From assembly GCA_023101885.1 (NCBI GenBank), contig JALPQD010000359.1, positions 744,001 through 808,000 on the forward strand: 64,000 nucleotides of DNA. The letters run 5' to 3'. How positions within the stretch are numbered: the first letter of the stretch is position 1; each line of letters opens with the position of its first letter. This DNA is from Typhlomys cinereus. Lineage: Eukaryota > Chordata > Mammalia > Rodentia > Platacanthomyidae. A program made the translations under genes and the position numbers. Below are positions 34,624 through 43,920 of the stretch, piece after piece. Below the pieces are notes generated by a model. That model saw only the letters and a list, made by a program, of their open reading frames with translations. It did no database searches and was not told the DNA's origin.

Positions 34624-35688
34624 ATGCCAAAGTCAAAGTGCAAATCCATGAGAAGCAACACTCAAGTAAACAAATTTCCCACTGAAGAAATTAATCCCAT
34701 AATGTTAGATTCCAACAAGAACAAACCCGCGGAAAAAGGCCAAGAAAGCCTGACCCAGGATAACGACTTTCAAAATATGATCATTACCATGTTCAATACT
34801 ATGAAAGAGGAAATCCGGGAGGAATTACATAATCGAATCAATCGCTTTGAAGAGGAACACAACAGACATCTGGAGGAGTTGAGAAAAAAAGTGCAAAAAA
34901 CAAAAAGTGGCATAGAGCAGTTAAAACAAACTCAAGCAGAGTTTAAAACTGAGCTAAAAGACAAGTTATCTTCAACCCAGAATGCCACAGAGAGTCTTAT
35001 CAACAGAACTAATGAAGCAGAAAACAGAATTTCAGACCTTGAAGATAAAGTGGGAGTACTAACCAGCTCAATGGAAGAGGTTGTTAAAGCCAAAAGGATA
35101 CTTGAGAGAAATATCCAAGAGATATGGGACACCCTGAAGAAGCCTAACATGCGTATTCATGGAATACCGGAGCAAGAATCTCAAAATACCACCCCTGAGG
35201 AAATTTTTCAAACGATCATCAAGGAAAACTTTCCTCATCTAAAAAAAGAGAGGCCCATTCATATACAAGAGGCATTCCACACCCCAAACAGATACGACCA
35301 AAATAGAAGCACACCGCAGCAAATAATAGTTAAAACACTCCACATTCAAGATAAAGAACTGGTGCTGAGAGCTTCAAGGGAGAAAAAACAAGTCACTTTT
35401 AAAGGCAAACCTATTAAAATAACAAATGACTTCTCAGTTGAAACAGTAAAAGCAAGAAGAGCTTGGAGAGACATACTTCAAGTATTGAATGAGCAAAAAT
35501 GTCAACCCAGGCTGATTTACCCTGCAAAACTATCAGTCATGATCGAGGGAGAAAGAAAAATTTTCCAGCACAAAGACAACTTTAAGGGATACATGGCCAC
35601 CAAACCAGGCCTTCAAAAACTGCTAGAAATGATACTCAAGCGTGAAGAAAAAAACAGGCATATCCAGGAGAACAGAAGGCAAATATAA
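34624..35688 (+). CDS. L1-C ORF1p, intact RNA-binding chaperone
   Basis: A 354-residue open frame, usual length for L1 ORF1p (about 340-370). ORF1p forms trimers, binds the L1 RNA in cis and acts as a nucleic-acid chaperone in the cytoplasmic ribonucleoprotein. In order: basic N-terminus (MPKSKCKS), long coiled coil (about residues 45-155, e.g. 'EELHNRINRFEEEHNRHLEEL' type heptads and 'TNEAENRISDLEDKVG'), RRM from 'MRIHGIPEQES' (about 177) to about 255, and a C-terminal domain with the conserved 'REKKQVTFKGKPIKI' and 'YPAKLSVMIEGERK'. I chose the second ATG because A, B and D all begin with MPKSK; an in-frame ATG two codons upstream (34618) exists only here. No stop or frameshift, so it may still be translatable. 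Confidence 0.88.
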   Translation: MPKSKCKSMRSNTQVNKFPTEEINPIMLDSNKNKPAEKGQESLTQDNDFQNMIITMFNTMKEEIREELHNRINRFEEEHNRHLEELRKKVQKTKSGIEQLKQTQAEFKTELKDKLSSTQNATESLINRTNEAENRISDLEDKVGVLTSSMEEVVKAKRILERNIQEIWDTLKKPNMRIHGIPEQESQNTTPEEIFQTIIKENFPHLKKERPIHIQEAFHTPNRYDQNRSTPQQIIVKTLHIQDKELVLRASREKKQVTFKGKPIKITNDFSVETVKARRAWRDILQVLNEQKCQPRLIYPAKLSVMIEGERKIFQHKDNFKGYMATKPGLQKLLEMILKREEKNRHIQENRRQI

Positions 35689-35738
35689 CACCATTAAAAG
35701 CGAAGCAATATACTTATAAAAGCTACTAAACATAATAA

Positions 35739-36791
35739 ATGTCTGGAATTAACAATAGTTTCTCCATTATAACACTAAATGTTAACGGACTTAATTCACT
35801 GATCAAGAGACACAGATTACAAACTTGGATTAAAAATCACAATCCATCAATCTGTTGCCTGCAGGAAACCCATCTCACCACAAAAGATAGGCACGCTCTA
35901 AAAATAAAAGGCTGGTCAACAATTCTACAAGCAAATGGAAACAGAAAACAGGCAGGGGTAGCCATTATGCTATCAGACAAAGTGGATTTCAAACCAAAAA
36001 AAATTATAAGAGACACGGATGGATACTACATTTTAGTCACAGGTACAATTCACCAGGAAGATTTCACAATACTGAACATATATGCACCCAATACGGGCCC
36101 CTCCACATTCATTAAGAAAACCCTACAGCGTCTAAAGCATGAAATCAACCCCCAAACGATAATTCTTGGGGACTTCAACACCGCCCTCTCTACATGGGAT
36201 AGATCAACAGGTCAAAAGCTTAACAGAGACACTTTGGAACTTAATCAAACCCTGAAAGAAATGGACCTCACAGATCTCTATCGAACTTTTCACCCACGCA
36301 CCAAAGAATACACATTTTTCTCAGCAGCACACGGAACTTTCTCCAAAATAGATCACATACTGGGCCACAAAATGAATCTACACATATACAAGAAAGTTGA
36401 AATTCTAACCTGTGCCCTATCAGACCACCACGGCCTAAAGCTGGACATCCACAACACATCAAACAAGAGAAAATACACTAACTCCTGGAAACTTAACACT
36501 ATGATGCTGAATGAGAACTGGATTCAGGAAGAAATTAAAAAGGAAATTCAAGATTTCCTGAAAGTGAATGATAACGAAAATACAACTTACCAAAATCTCT
36601 GGGACACAATGAAAGCTGTTCTAAGAGGTAAGTTCATAGGTCTTAATGCCCACGTCAAAAAAATGGAAACATCAGAAATAAACAACTTAACAATGCAGCT
36701 TAAAGCTTTAGAGAAACTAGAGCAATCTGATCCCAAAAGCAGTAGAAGAGAAGAGATTAGCAAAATAAGGGGAGAAATATCTGAAATCTAG
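35739..36791 (+). CDS. L1-C ORF2 segment 1: endonuclease domain, open
   Basis: 350 codons ending at the premature TAG. The apurinic-like endonuclease nicks target DNA at TT/AAAA-type sites. Catalytic residues are all present: Asn in 'TLNVNGLNS', Glu in 'QETHL' (about 43), Tyr in 'NIYAPN', Asp and Asn in 'ILGDFN' (about 145/147), Asp in 'SKIDHILGHK', and the Asp-His of '[11 protein letters not shown]' (about 230). If translated, an endonuclease without RT would result. Whether any product is made is unknown; annotate as part of a pseudogene. Confidence 0.6.
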   Translation: MSGINNSFSIITLNVNGLNSLIKRHRLQTWIKNHNPSICCLQETHLTTKDRHALKIKGWSTILQANGNRKQAGVAIMLSDKVDFKPKKIIRDTDGYYILVTGTIHQEDFTILNIYAPNTGPSTFIKKTLQRLKHEINPQTIILGDFNTALSTWDRSTGQKLNRDTLELNQTLKEMDLTDLYRTFHPRTKEYTFFSAAHGTFSKIDHILGHKMNLHIYKKVEILTCALSDHHGLKLDIHNTSNKRKYTNSWKLNTMMLNENWIQEEIKKEIQDFLKVNDNENTTYQNLWDTMKAVLRGKFIGLNAHVKKMETSEINNLTMQLKALEKLEQSDPKSSRREEISKIRGEISEI

Positions 36792-39191
36792 ACTAAGAAA
36801 ACGATAGAAAAAATCAACCAGTCAAAAAGCTGGTTCTTTGAAAAAATCAATAAGATTGATACACCCCTAGCTAAACTAACCAAAAGCAAGAGAGAGAAAA
36901 CCCAAATTAACAAAATTAGAAATGAACATGGAGTTATCACTACTGATACCCAAGAAATCCAGAGAATTATAACATCATATTTCAAAAACTTATACTCTGT
37001 GAAGTTTGACAACACAAAAGAGATGGATGAATTTCTAAGTAAACACAACTTACCTAAATTGAATCAGGAAGTTGTGAATTATTTAAATAGTCCTATAACA
37101 TATAAGGAAATTGAGGAAGTAATCTCGAATCTTCCCACCAAAAAATGTCCTGGACCAGATGGATTCAGCACAGAGTTCTACCAGACATTTAAGGACTTAA
37201 TAACACCAATACTCCTTAAACTGTTCCATCAAATAGCAAAGGAAGGAACACTACCAAATTCCTTCTATGAAGCTAATATCGTTTCAATCCCAAAACCTAA
37301 TAAAGATTCACTTAAAAAAGAAAACTATAGGCCGATCTCCCTGATGAACACAGATGCAAAGATTCTCAACAAAGTCTTAGCAAATCGGATTCAAAAACAT
37401 ATTAAAAAGATCATTCATGGGGACCAAGTAGGCTTCATCCCCGGCACACAAGGTTGGTTCAACATACGAAAATCAATAAATGTAATTCATCATGTGAACC
37501 AGTCCAAAGTCCAAGACCACATGATACTCTCGATAGATGCAGAAAAAGCTTTTGACAAGATCCAACAGCCTTTTATGATCAAAACGCTAGAGACAGTAGG
37601 AATGGAAGAAACCTTTATCAATATAATAAAAGCTGTATACAACAAGCCCACAGCAAGGATTATGCTCAATGGGGAACAATTGGAAGCATTCCCACTTCGA
37701 TCAGGAACTAGACAAGGCTGTCCACTCTCACCACTTCTATTCAATATTGTACTTGAAGTGTTAGCTGAAGCCATAAGACAAGAAAGGGACATAAGAGGGA
37801 TTCAAATCGGCAAGGAAGAAGTCAAGCTATCCCTATTTGCAGATGACATGATCTTATACCTGAGTGATCCCAAAAACTCCACCAGGAAGCTCCTGGAACT
37901 AATTGAGAAGTTCAGTAGGGCGGCAGGATACAAAATAAATGTGCAAAAATCAGAGGCCTTCCTATATGCCCAGAATGAAAGAAGTGAAAAAGCCTTGAGA
38001 GAAACAATACCATTTACTATAGCCCCTAAAAAAATGAAATACCTTGGTATAAACCTAACTAAGGAGGTAAAAGACCTTTACAATGAAAACTTTAAAACCC
38101 TAAAGAAAGAAATTGCAGAAGACACCAGAAGGTGGAAAGACCTCCCTTGTTCCTGGATTGGCAGAATCAACATTGTAAAAATGACCATCCTACCAAAGGC
38201 AATATACAGATTCAATGCTATACCAATCAAAATCCCAAAGCAATTCTTCAAAGAAGTTGACCAAATAATCTCAAAGTTCATATGGAGACACAAAAGACCC
38301 AGGATAGCAAAAACAATCCTGAGTAACAAAAACACAGCTGGAGGTATTACCATACCAAACCTAAGTCTATACTACAAATCCATAGTTATAAAGACAGCCT
38401 GGTACTGGCTCCAAAATAGACACACAGATCAATGGATAAGGATTGAAGACCCAGATATAAGCCTACAAAGTTACAGCCATTTGGTCTTTGACAAAAGGGC
38501 CCAAAGAATCCAATGGAAAAAGAACAGCATCTTCAACAAATGGTGCTGGCAAAACTGGATCTCCACATGCAGAAGATTAAAGCTGGACCCGTACTTGTCA
38601 CCATGTACAAGACTTAATTCCAAATGGATCAAGGACCTTGATATAAGGCCAGAGACTTTAAAAACCATAGTTGAAAGGATAGGGAACTCCCTCGAGCTGA
38701 TTGGGCTAGGCCAACACTTCCTAAACAGACATCCAATGGCACAATCACTGATACCAACTCTCAACAGTTGGGATCTTGTGAAATTAAAGAGCTTCTGTTC
38801 AGATAAAGAGATTGTCACACGAGCTCAAAGGCAACCCACAGAATGGGAGAAAATCTTCACTAACCACATATCTGACAGAGCTCTACTCTCCAGAGTGCAC
38901 AAAGAACTTAGAAAATTAAACTCCAAGGAAAACACTGGCCCAATTAAAAAATGGGCCTTGGAACTTCAAAGAAACTTTACCAGGGATGAAATTAAAATGT
39001 CTAACAATTATCTTAAAAAATGCTCCACTTCCTTCGCCATCAGGGAAATGCAAATCAAAACTTCCCTGAGATATCATTTCACCCCGGTCAGGATGGCAAA
39101 AATCCACAATACAAACAACGACAAATGCTGGAGAGGATGTGGAGAGAGGGGAACTCTCCTACATTGCTGGTGGGAATGCAGACTCATATAG
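36792..39191 (+). CDS. L1-C ORF2 segment 2: reverse transcriptase and Cys-rich region, open after the first stop
   Basis: In frame with segment 1; the first ATG is at 36999. It holds RT blocks '[17 protein letters not shown]', '[16 protein letters not shown]', 'LANRIQKHI', '[14 protein letters not shown]', '[13 protein letters not shown]', '[15 protein letters not shown]' and the catalytic '[10 protein letters not shown]'. The Cys-rich '[18 protein letters not shown]' lies just before the second TAG. The missing ~120 C-terminal residues follow in the DNA but out of reach. Needs readthrough or internal start to be made, for which I see no signal. Confidence 0.6.
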   Translation, partial: TKKTIEKINQSKSWFFEKINKIDTPLAKLTKSKREKTQINKIRNEHGVITTDTQEIQRIITSYFKNLYSVKFDNTKEMDEFLSKHNLPKLNQEVVNYLNSPITYKEIEEVISNLPTKKCPGPDGFSTEFYQTFKDLITPILLKLFHQIAKEGTLPNSFYEANIVSIPKPNKDSLKKENYRPISLMNTDAKILNKVLANRIQKHIKKIIHGDQVGFIPGTQGWFNIRKSINVIHHVNQSKVQDHMILSIDAEKAFDKIQQPFMIKTLETVGMEETFINIIKAVYNKPTARIMLNGEQLEAFPLRSGTRQGCPLSPLLFNIVLEVLAEAIRQERDIRGIQIGKEEVKLSLFADDMILYLSDPKNSTRKLLELIEKFSRAAGYKINVQKSEAFLYAQNERSEKALRETIPFTIAPKKMKYLGINLTKEVKDLYNENFKTLKKEIAEDTRRWKDLPCSWIGRINIVKMTILPKAIYRFNAIPIKIPKQFFKEVDQIISKFIWRHKRPRIAKTILSNKNTAGGITIPNLSLYYKSIVIKTAWYWLQNRHTDQWIRIEDPDISLQSYSHLVFDKRAQRIQWKKNSIFNKWCWQNWISTCRRLKLDPYLSPCTRLNSKWIKDLDIRPETLKTIVERIGNSLELIGLGQHFLNRHPMAQSLIPTLNSWDLVKLKSFCSDKEIVTRAQRQPTEWEKIFTNHISDRALLSRVHKELRKLNSKENTGPIKKWALELQRNFTRDEIKMSNNYLKKCSTSFAIREMQIKTSLRYHFTPVRMAKIHNTNNDKCWRGCGERGTLLHCWWECRLI

Positions 39192-39562
39192 CCACTCTGG
39201 CAAGCCGTCTGGAGATTCTTAAAGAAATTAAAGATTGAAATGCCATATGACCCTGTGATTCCACTTTTGGGAATAATCCCCCATATAGCAAATATTCACC
39301 TCGATAGCACAAGGACGACCATGTTCATAGCAGCACTGTTTACAATAGCAAAGTCATGGAATCAACCTAAATGTCCAACAGTTGACGAGTGGATAAGGAA
39401 AAGTGGTACATCTATACAATGGAGTACTACTCAGCCATCAAAAATGATGAATTACTGGAATTTGCTGGGAAATGGATGTCATTAGAAAGAATTATATTAA
39501 GTGAAGTATCCCAAACCCAGAAAATTAAGCGCCGTATGTACTCCCTAATAGGTGGCTCCTAG

Positions 39563-40535
39563 TACCAAACTCACCCAGCCCACATTGAGACACTCAAAAG
39601 TAAACCTATGAAACACAGTAATTGCAAGGATTATGAACAAGAGAGATGGGTTAGGAGGGCCACACCAGAAACAAGGAGAGAGGAGACCATGTTACAGCAG
39701 AGAAAATAGGCCTCCATCAAGGTCTGCAAGTAAGTAATGAGAAACCTGGTTAAGTTCACAGACGTTCTTTCCTGATCTCACCAGAAGGGGAGGGCATATA
39801 GTCTAGCAGATAAAAAGTAATCATTTTGCAAATGGGTGATGGACCCCTCCCTCAAGGAGGTTTCCTACTCTTATTACATCTACCCTTGAATGTGCTATTA
39901 CAACAAGACTCCAGTTTAACAGCTTTTTGTCTCTGGCCAGGGGGTGACATACAGTGCCCAGCAGAATGGAGTGAAGGGAATTGCAGGAGCAGCAAAACTG
40001 CAAAAGAAAATCAACAAACCACAATCCAGAACTTCAGAGACTATATCAATCACATAGAACTAGGACAGCCTAATCTCTCCCCATCCTGGAGCTCAGGGAC
40101 ATTTGCGGAAGAGGGGCCGGTAAGATTGTAAGAGCAAAAGGATGGGAGGAGCAACGATTTGCAAGATTCTCAACAATAGTTGGGGCCAAAGCAATCGTAA
40201 TGGGACTTTGCATGCCCTGCGCAATGTCCAGCGCACTGTTGCCCTCATAAAGTCTAGCATCTGTTAAGGGCACCGAGACCCCTGGAGGCAAGGGATTGAC
40301 AGCCATAGTAATGATCTTATGCTTAAGGGGAACAAGAGAAAGGGCTTATGGAAATGCCACTGGGTCCTTATATGTCATCGGAGAGGAGGACCCAATGGAG
40401 AGTTAGGCGTATACAATAAAGGACTCTCTGGGAATTGGGGGGGAGGCACTGGGGGAAGAGGAGGGGGGGGAGGGGGGAGGGAGGGAACTGGTAAAAAATT
40501 TTAAAATGTATAATTAAATTTTTAATAAAAAAAAA
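39563..40535 (+). other. L1-C 3' UTR with G-rich tract and unusual tail
   Basis: The body matches the 3' UTRs of A, B and D in order. The G-rich polypurine tract lies at 40435-40490. After 'gggaactggt' the sequence does not continue with the usual 'gtacctattaagtttg...gagcagaaat' but with 'aaaaaattttaaaatgtataattaaatttttaat' and the terminal A run. The signal AATAAA at 40524-40529 is adjacent to the poly-A. The tail may be a short 3' transduction or a subfamily end. Confidence 0.8.
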
Positions 40536-40548
40536 AAGATCTGAAATT
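40536..40548. repeat. Target-site duplication of L1-C, right copy
   Basis: AAGATCTGAAATT after the poly-A tail; identical to 34207-34219. Beyond it L1-B ORF1 resumes with 'ctgttttctacctcatttg'. Confidence 0.93.
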
Positions 40549-40951
40549 CTGTTTTCTACCTCATTTGTTCTGCTTATAAGACTCTCTGTTGTTTTGGGTT
40601 GAAGATAATTTGTCTTTTAGTTCAATTTTAAACTCTGCCTGAGACTGTTTTTAACTGCTCTATGCCTATTTTTGTTTCTTGAACTGTTTTTCTCAACTCC
40701 TCCAAGTGCCTGTTGTGTTCCTGTTTTAAGTGGTTGATATGGTTGTTTAACTCTTCTCGGATTTCCTCTTTCATAGTATTAATCATGGTAATCATCATAC
40801 TCTGAAAGTCTTTATGTTGGGTTTGGCTTTCATGGCTATTTTCTGTGAATTTGTTCTGGTTGGAATCCATCATTATGGGATTAATTCTTTTGGTGGGAGC
40901 TTGGTCTTCTTGGGTTTTGTTTCTCGTGGATTTGCACTTTGACTTGGGCAT
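40549..40951 (-). pseudogene. L1-B ORF1, 5' portion
   Basis: Begins MPKSKCKSTRNKTQED at 40951 and holds the N-terminus and most of the coiled coil ('EEIREELNNHINHLKQEHNRHLEELRK'). The open frame runs to about 40628, where a frameshift at 'gagactgttttt' intervenes. It is separated from its 3' portion by the whole of L1-C. Confidence 0.9.
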
Positions 40952-41752
40952 TGTTGTTTTGTTTTATAGGACCATTCAGTTTCTGTGTGTTTTTCACTGA
41001 ACTGATGTAGTTGGTATTGTTACACTTGCCAGTTATTACTAGTGCTTGCCTTGGATTGGGTATGTTTGTGTATTGTTATTGTTATATCCTAGATGATGAT
41101 ATTAGGCTGTTATTACATCAATTAAGTCAGGTTAGGTAACCAGGGGGTGAATATTAGTATGGTAGTGCACTTTTACGATGTAGTATCTTGGTGATATGTG
41201 AGGGTGAGTGGTGTACTCCCTGGAGTTGTATGTTTTTGGGGTGGCTGTATGAGAAAGTTGATCTACAGCAGTTGATACTAGAAAGGATCATTAAGGTGAA
41301 AGGAAAAAAAAAAGTTTACTTATCTTTGGGCTGAATGTGAAGAATCTTGCCCACGTGATATAATGATTGTAGTGGAGTCCAGATGTATGGCCAGTGTTCC
41401 CTTTGTTCCTTAGAGTTTTGCTTGAGTTTCCTTTGGACTCTATTGAATTCTGAGTAGCAGTGTGTCTTCCGTGGACCACATGCGTAGGTCCCCGGTGGGC
41501 GGGAGAGGCAGAGGGTCTGATATTGAGGGCAGAATTCTTCACCTGGGACCTGTGGGGGCCTCGGAGGCATGCGGGGGCAGGTAGATGCGAGGGGCTGGGG
41601 TCCGGGGCAGGGCCCAGGCTAAGCCACAGTCGGCCTGGGTGCTCGCTGGGCGGGCGGGGGTCGGGGGTGGGGGGTGGGGGGGGCTCCGGGTTGTGGGGGC
41701 TGGGCTGTGCTGGGAAGGGCTCACTCACTCACTCACCTGGGGAGCTGGCGGG
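40952..41752 (-). promoter_or_regulatory. L1-B 5' UTR/internal promoter, type 1
   Basis: An 801-bp leader on the element strand, aligning with that of L1-D. Shared landmarks include 'ccaggtgaagaattctgcc', 'cggggaccta', 'actcagaattcaa', 'tcatacagccaccccaaaaa', 'actcaccctcacatatcaccaagatact' and 'gcaagcactagtaataactg'. The distal third (41530-41752) is GC-rich with CpGs, and the proximal part is A/C-rich. It shares only its last ~50 bp with the type 2 leaders of A and C. Promoter function inferred from position. Confidence 0.72.
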
Positions 41753-41768
41753 CAAGGGTAAATTTTTT
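41753..41768. repeat. Target-site duplication of L1-B, right copy
   Basis: Exact second copy of CAAGGGTAAATTTTTT; marks the 5' end of the minus-strand L1-B. Confidence 0.95.
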
Positions 41769-42940
41769 GAATGACTTACACAGTGAGCCATCCAACAATT
41801 TTTTTTTTTTTTTTGAACATAGAGAGGCTGAGCATCCAGTAACTAGTCAGTCAAAAGGCTGGGTACCTTTATAGTCCCTGTCTTGTGTTGGGAAGAGTGG
41901 AGGATTTCTGGAGAGCCACTAGTCTCTGGTTCATGTGTGAAGACCACTTTTTGTTATTTTTCCTATGAGCCAAGAGTGTAGTTCTCAATAATGAATGATA
42001 TGTTCATCTTTCTCCTTTCCCTACTTAATTTTCAAGAAAAAATTACCTCCTTGCTTGTGCACGATAACCTCTTATGCACAAATATTGCTTTTAGATTTCT
42101 TCTCGTAGTTATACTACCAGGAAAAATTTTGAGATAGTATGGCCTTATGATGAGATAGCAAATTCCCATATGATTGTTAATTTCCTTTAGAGAATAATGT
42201 ACATTGAATAGAATTCAGGTGATGTCTAAGAACAAATGAAACATGTCAGACACTAGAAATTTGTGGATGATGATTAAAATCTCTGAACATTTTTATCAAA
42301 GATTAAATGATGCTTGCATCAAAAGTATTCACACTCAAATGGCTCTTTGATATGTTAGCATCATGAGCCCAAAAGTGAGATGAACAGGGATTTCATTTTC
42401 TTTTAAAATGAGAGTGTACTGACTGCAGATCAATATCTACTAAAAGCTACTGAACTTGTCTAAACATAGGTTAGGATTATGAACTGTCAGTAAATGAGGC
42501 TTGTCACACTGAAGCAGTCATCCTACTATCAAGCTGACGTTTTGAAATACTTCGTTATTTCTCAAATATCATTGATCAAATGCTAAAGCCATTTGTTCAT
42601 AGAGATCATTCACAATTTTGAACAAGTTTTAGTTATACAGAGAAAAGGACATACATTTGGGGAAGTGTTTTAGAAGATATTCTAATTATTCTGCTACAAG
42701 TCTATATTTTATGTTTTATTAATTTCCTTCATATAACTATTTCAAAAGCAACTTTGTCCTGTCGGGTTTCTTTAGTTCATTATGAAGTTCATACTGTTGT
42801 AACAATTGGTGGCATACACAAAATCAAAGAGAAAGGAAAACAAATAAAGGCTGTACTTTACCCATAAATTGGAAAAACTGTGAAAACACAGTTTACAGTC
42901 ATAAAATTTAGAAAATAGTCCAGTAAATAAATAAGCAATA
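41769..42940. other. AT-rich non-coding stretch
   Basis: No gene or repeat recognised apart from a T18-like run at about 41800. Confidence 0.5.
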
Positions 42941-42941
42941 T

Positions 42942-43260
42942 CTTCCTTCCTTCCTTCCTTCCTTCCTTCCTTCCTTCCTTCCTTCCTTCCTTCCTTCCTT
43001 CCCTCCCTCTTTCCTTCCTTCCTTCCTTCCCTCCCTCTTTCCTTCCTTCCCTCCTTCCCTCCCTTCTTCCTTTCTTCCCTCGCTCCCTCCCTCGCTCCCT
43101 CACTCCCTCGCTCCCTCCCTCCTTCCCTCCCTCCCTCCCTTCCTTCCTTCCTTCCTTCCTTCCTTCCTTCCTTCCTTCCTTCCTTCCTTCCTTCTTTCTT
43201 TCCTTCCTTCCTTCCTTCCTTCCTTTCTTCCTCCTTTCTTCCTCCTTCTCTTCCCTTTTT

Positions 43261-43293
<33 letters not shown>

Positions 43294-43294
43294 G
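42942..43294 (+). repeat. Long (CTTC)n-type pyrimidine tract
   Basis: About 350 bases with virtually no purine: perfect cttc tetramers at both ends, a ccct/cgct-modified centre, then (TCTG)n and (TC)n. The minus strand yields a Lys/Glu/Gly/Arg-rich open frame that is only a repeat artefact. Such a tract is expected to be length-polymorphic and able to form triplex DNA. Confidence 0.97.
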
Positions 43295-43744
43295 AGGACA
43301 GCAACAAGAGGGAAAAACAGAAGTGGAGTGTGTGAGATAGTAACAGGCCCATAATTCCTCTTTTTGTTTTTCTCCTGAGAAATTGTGATGAAGCTGGCAT
43401 TTATAGTGACAGGAAATGCTGGAGAATTAGTAGTTTGTTTACTTTCTGATTAAATTTGACACCTCTATTAGTAACATGGCATAGATGTTGATCTGGCAGT
43501 GACTATGAGACTAGAATTCAAAATTTAAGCTTATAGGTAGAAGATACAGTCACTAATAGCCCTATGACAATGTTACCAGAGTAGAAAAGTTGCCACATAG
43601 GAACAGTTTAGATTCAGGAAAAGGTGAAAGCTAAGAGAAAAGCAAAGTATATGGCACTGTTTTCCTCTTGTCATTATACTTCTAATTAGATGTTTTATTT
43701 TGCTGTTAAACTTTGAATCTAGCATGGGTATGACACTACATAGT
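43295..43744. other. Non-coding stretch
   Basis: Nothing recognised. Confidence 0.45.
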
Positions 43745-43920
43745 ATTTTAACTGTTTAATTATGAGAGAAAGAGCGAGAAAGAGAAAGAGAGAGAGAGAG
43801 AGAGAGCAAGAGAGAGAGAGCAGGTACATATGTAAAAGCCAGTTCTTCTTCCACCATGTGTGTTCCAGGGAGGGAATGACCTGCTGAGTTATCTCACTAG
43901 CTCAATCCTACTTATTCTTG
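43745..43920 (-). repeat. tRNA-derived SINE with internal (GA)n, minus strand
   Basis: The (GA)n array at 43765-43821 is followed by 'gtacatatgtaaaagccag' and, at the right end, 'gacctgctgagttatctcactagctc', the reverse complement of a SINE head (gagctagtgagataactcagcaggtc). A similar arrangement occurs at 55.06 kb. Diverged. Confidence 0.6.

Larger units (their letters stand above)
35739..39562 (+). pseudogene. L1-C ORF2, nearly intact but with two nonsense codons and one frameshift
   Basis: The full ancestral frame would be about 1274 codons, equal to the family norm. Lesions: TAG at codon 351 (36789-36791), where L1-D has a Glu codon; TAG at codon 1151 (39189-39191), where L1-D has CAA and L1-A has CAG; and a missing T near 39400 ('ggaaaagtgg' against 'ggaaaatgtgg' in L1-D). 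The ancestral stop is at 39560-39562. Everything else is open, including the endonuclease, the RT with FADD and the Cys-rich motif. The last two lesions are shared with L1-B. By itself the element cannot make full-length ORF2p. Confidence 0.93.
34220..40535 (+). mobile_element. L1-C: end-to-end LINE-1 nested in L1-B
   Basis: A 6.3-kb element: 5' UTR 34220-34623, ORF1 34624-35688, 50-bp spacer, ORF2 35739-39562 (broken), 3' UTR with G-rich tract, and a poly-A at 40525-40537. It entered L1-B ORF1 on the opposite strand, giving a 13-bp TSD and splitting L1-B. It is the most intact L1 in the window. It lacks the usual last segment of the 3' UTR found in A, B and D ('gtacctattaagtttgtatgagcag') and has another A/T-rich tail instead. 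Confidence 0.96.

Noticed and set aside
34220..40535. Endogenous retrovirus
   Set aside because: There are no LTRs, gag, protease, integrase or env. The ORF1/ORF2 structure, poly-A and TSD identify a LINE-1.
28760..41752. Novel multi-gene system suggested by many paired opposite-strand open frames
   Set aside because: All are explained by the two nested L1 elements and their antisense shadows.
42942..43294. Possible CRISPR array or satellite
   Set aside because: Simple tetranucleotide repeat without spacers, in a mammalian context.
42858..43400. 180-codon minus-strand frame rich in Lys, Glu, Gly and Arg
   Set aside because: It is a by-product of the CTTC tract, where no stop codon can occur in this frame.
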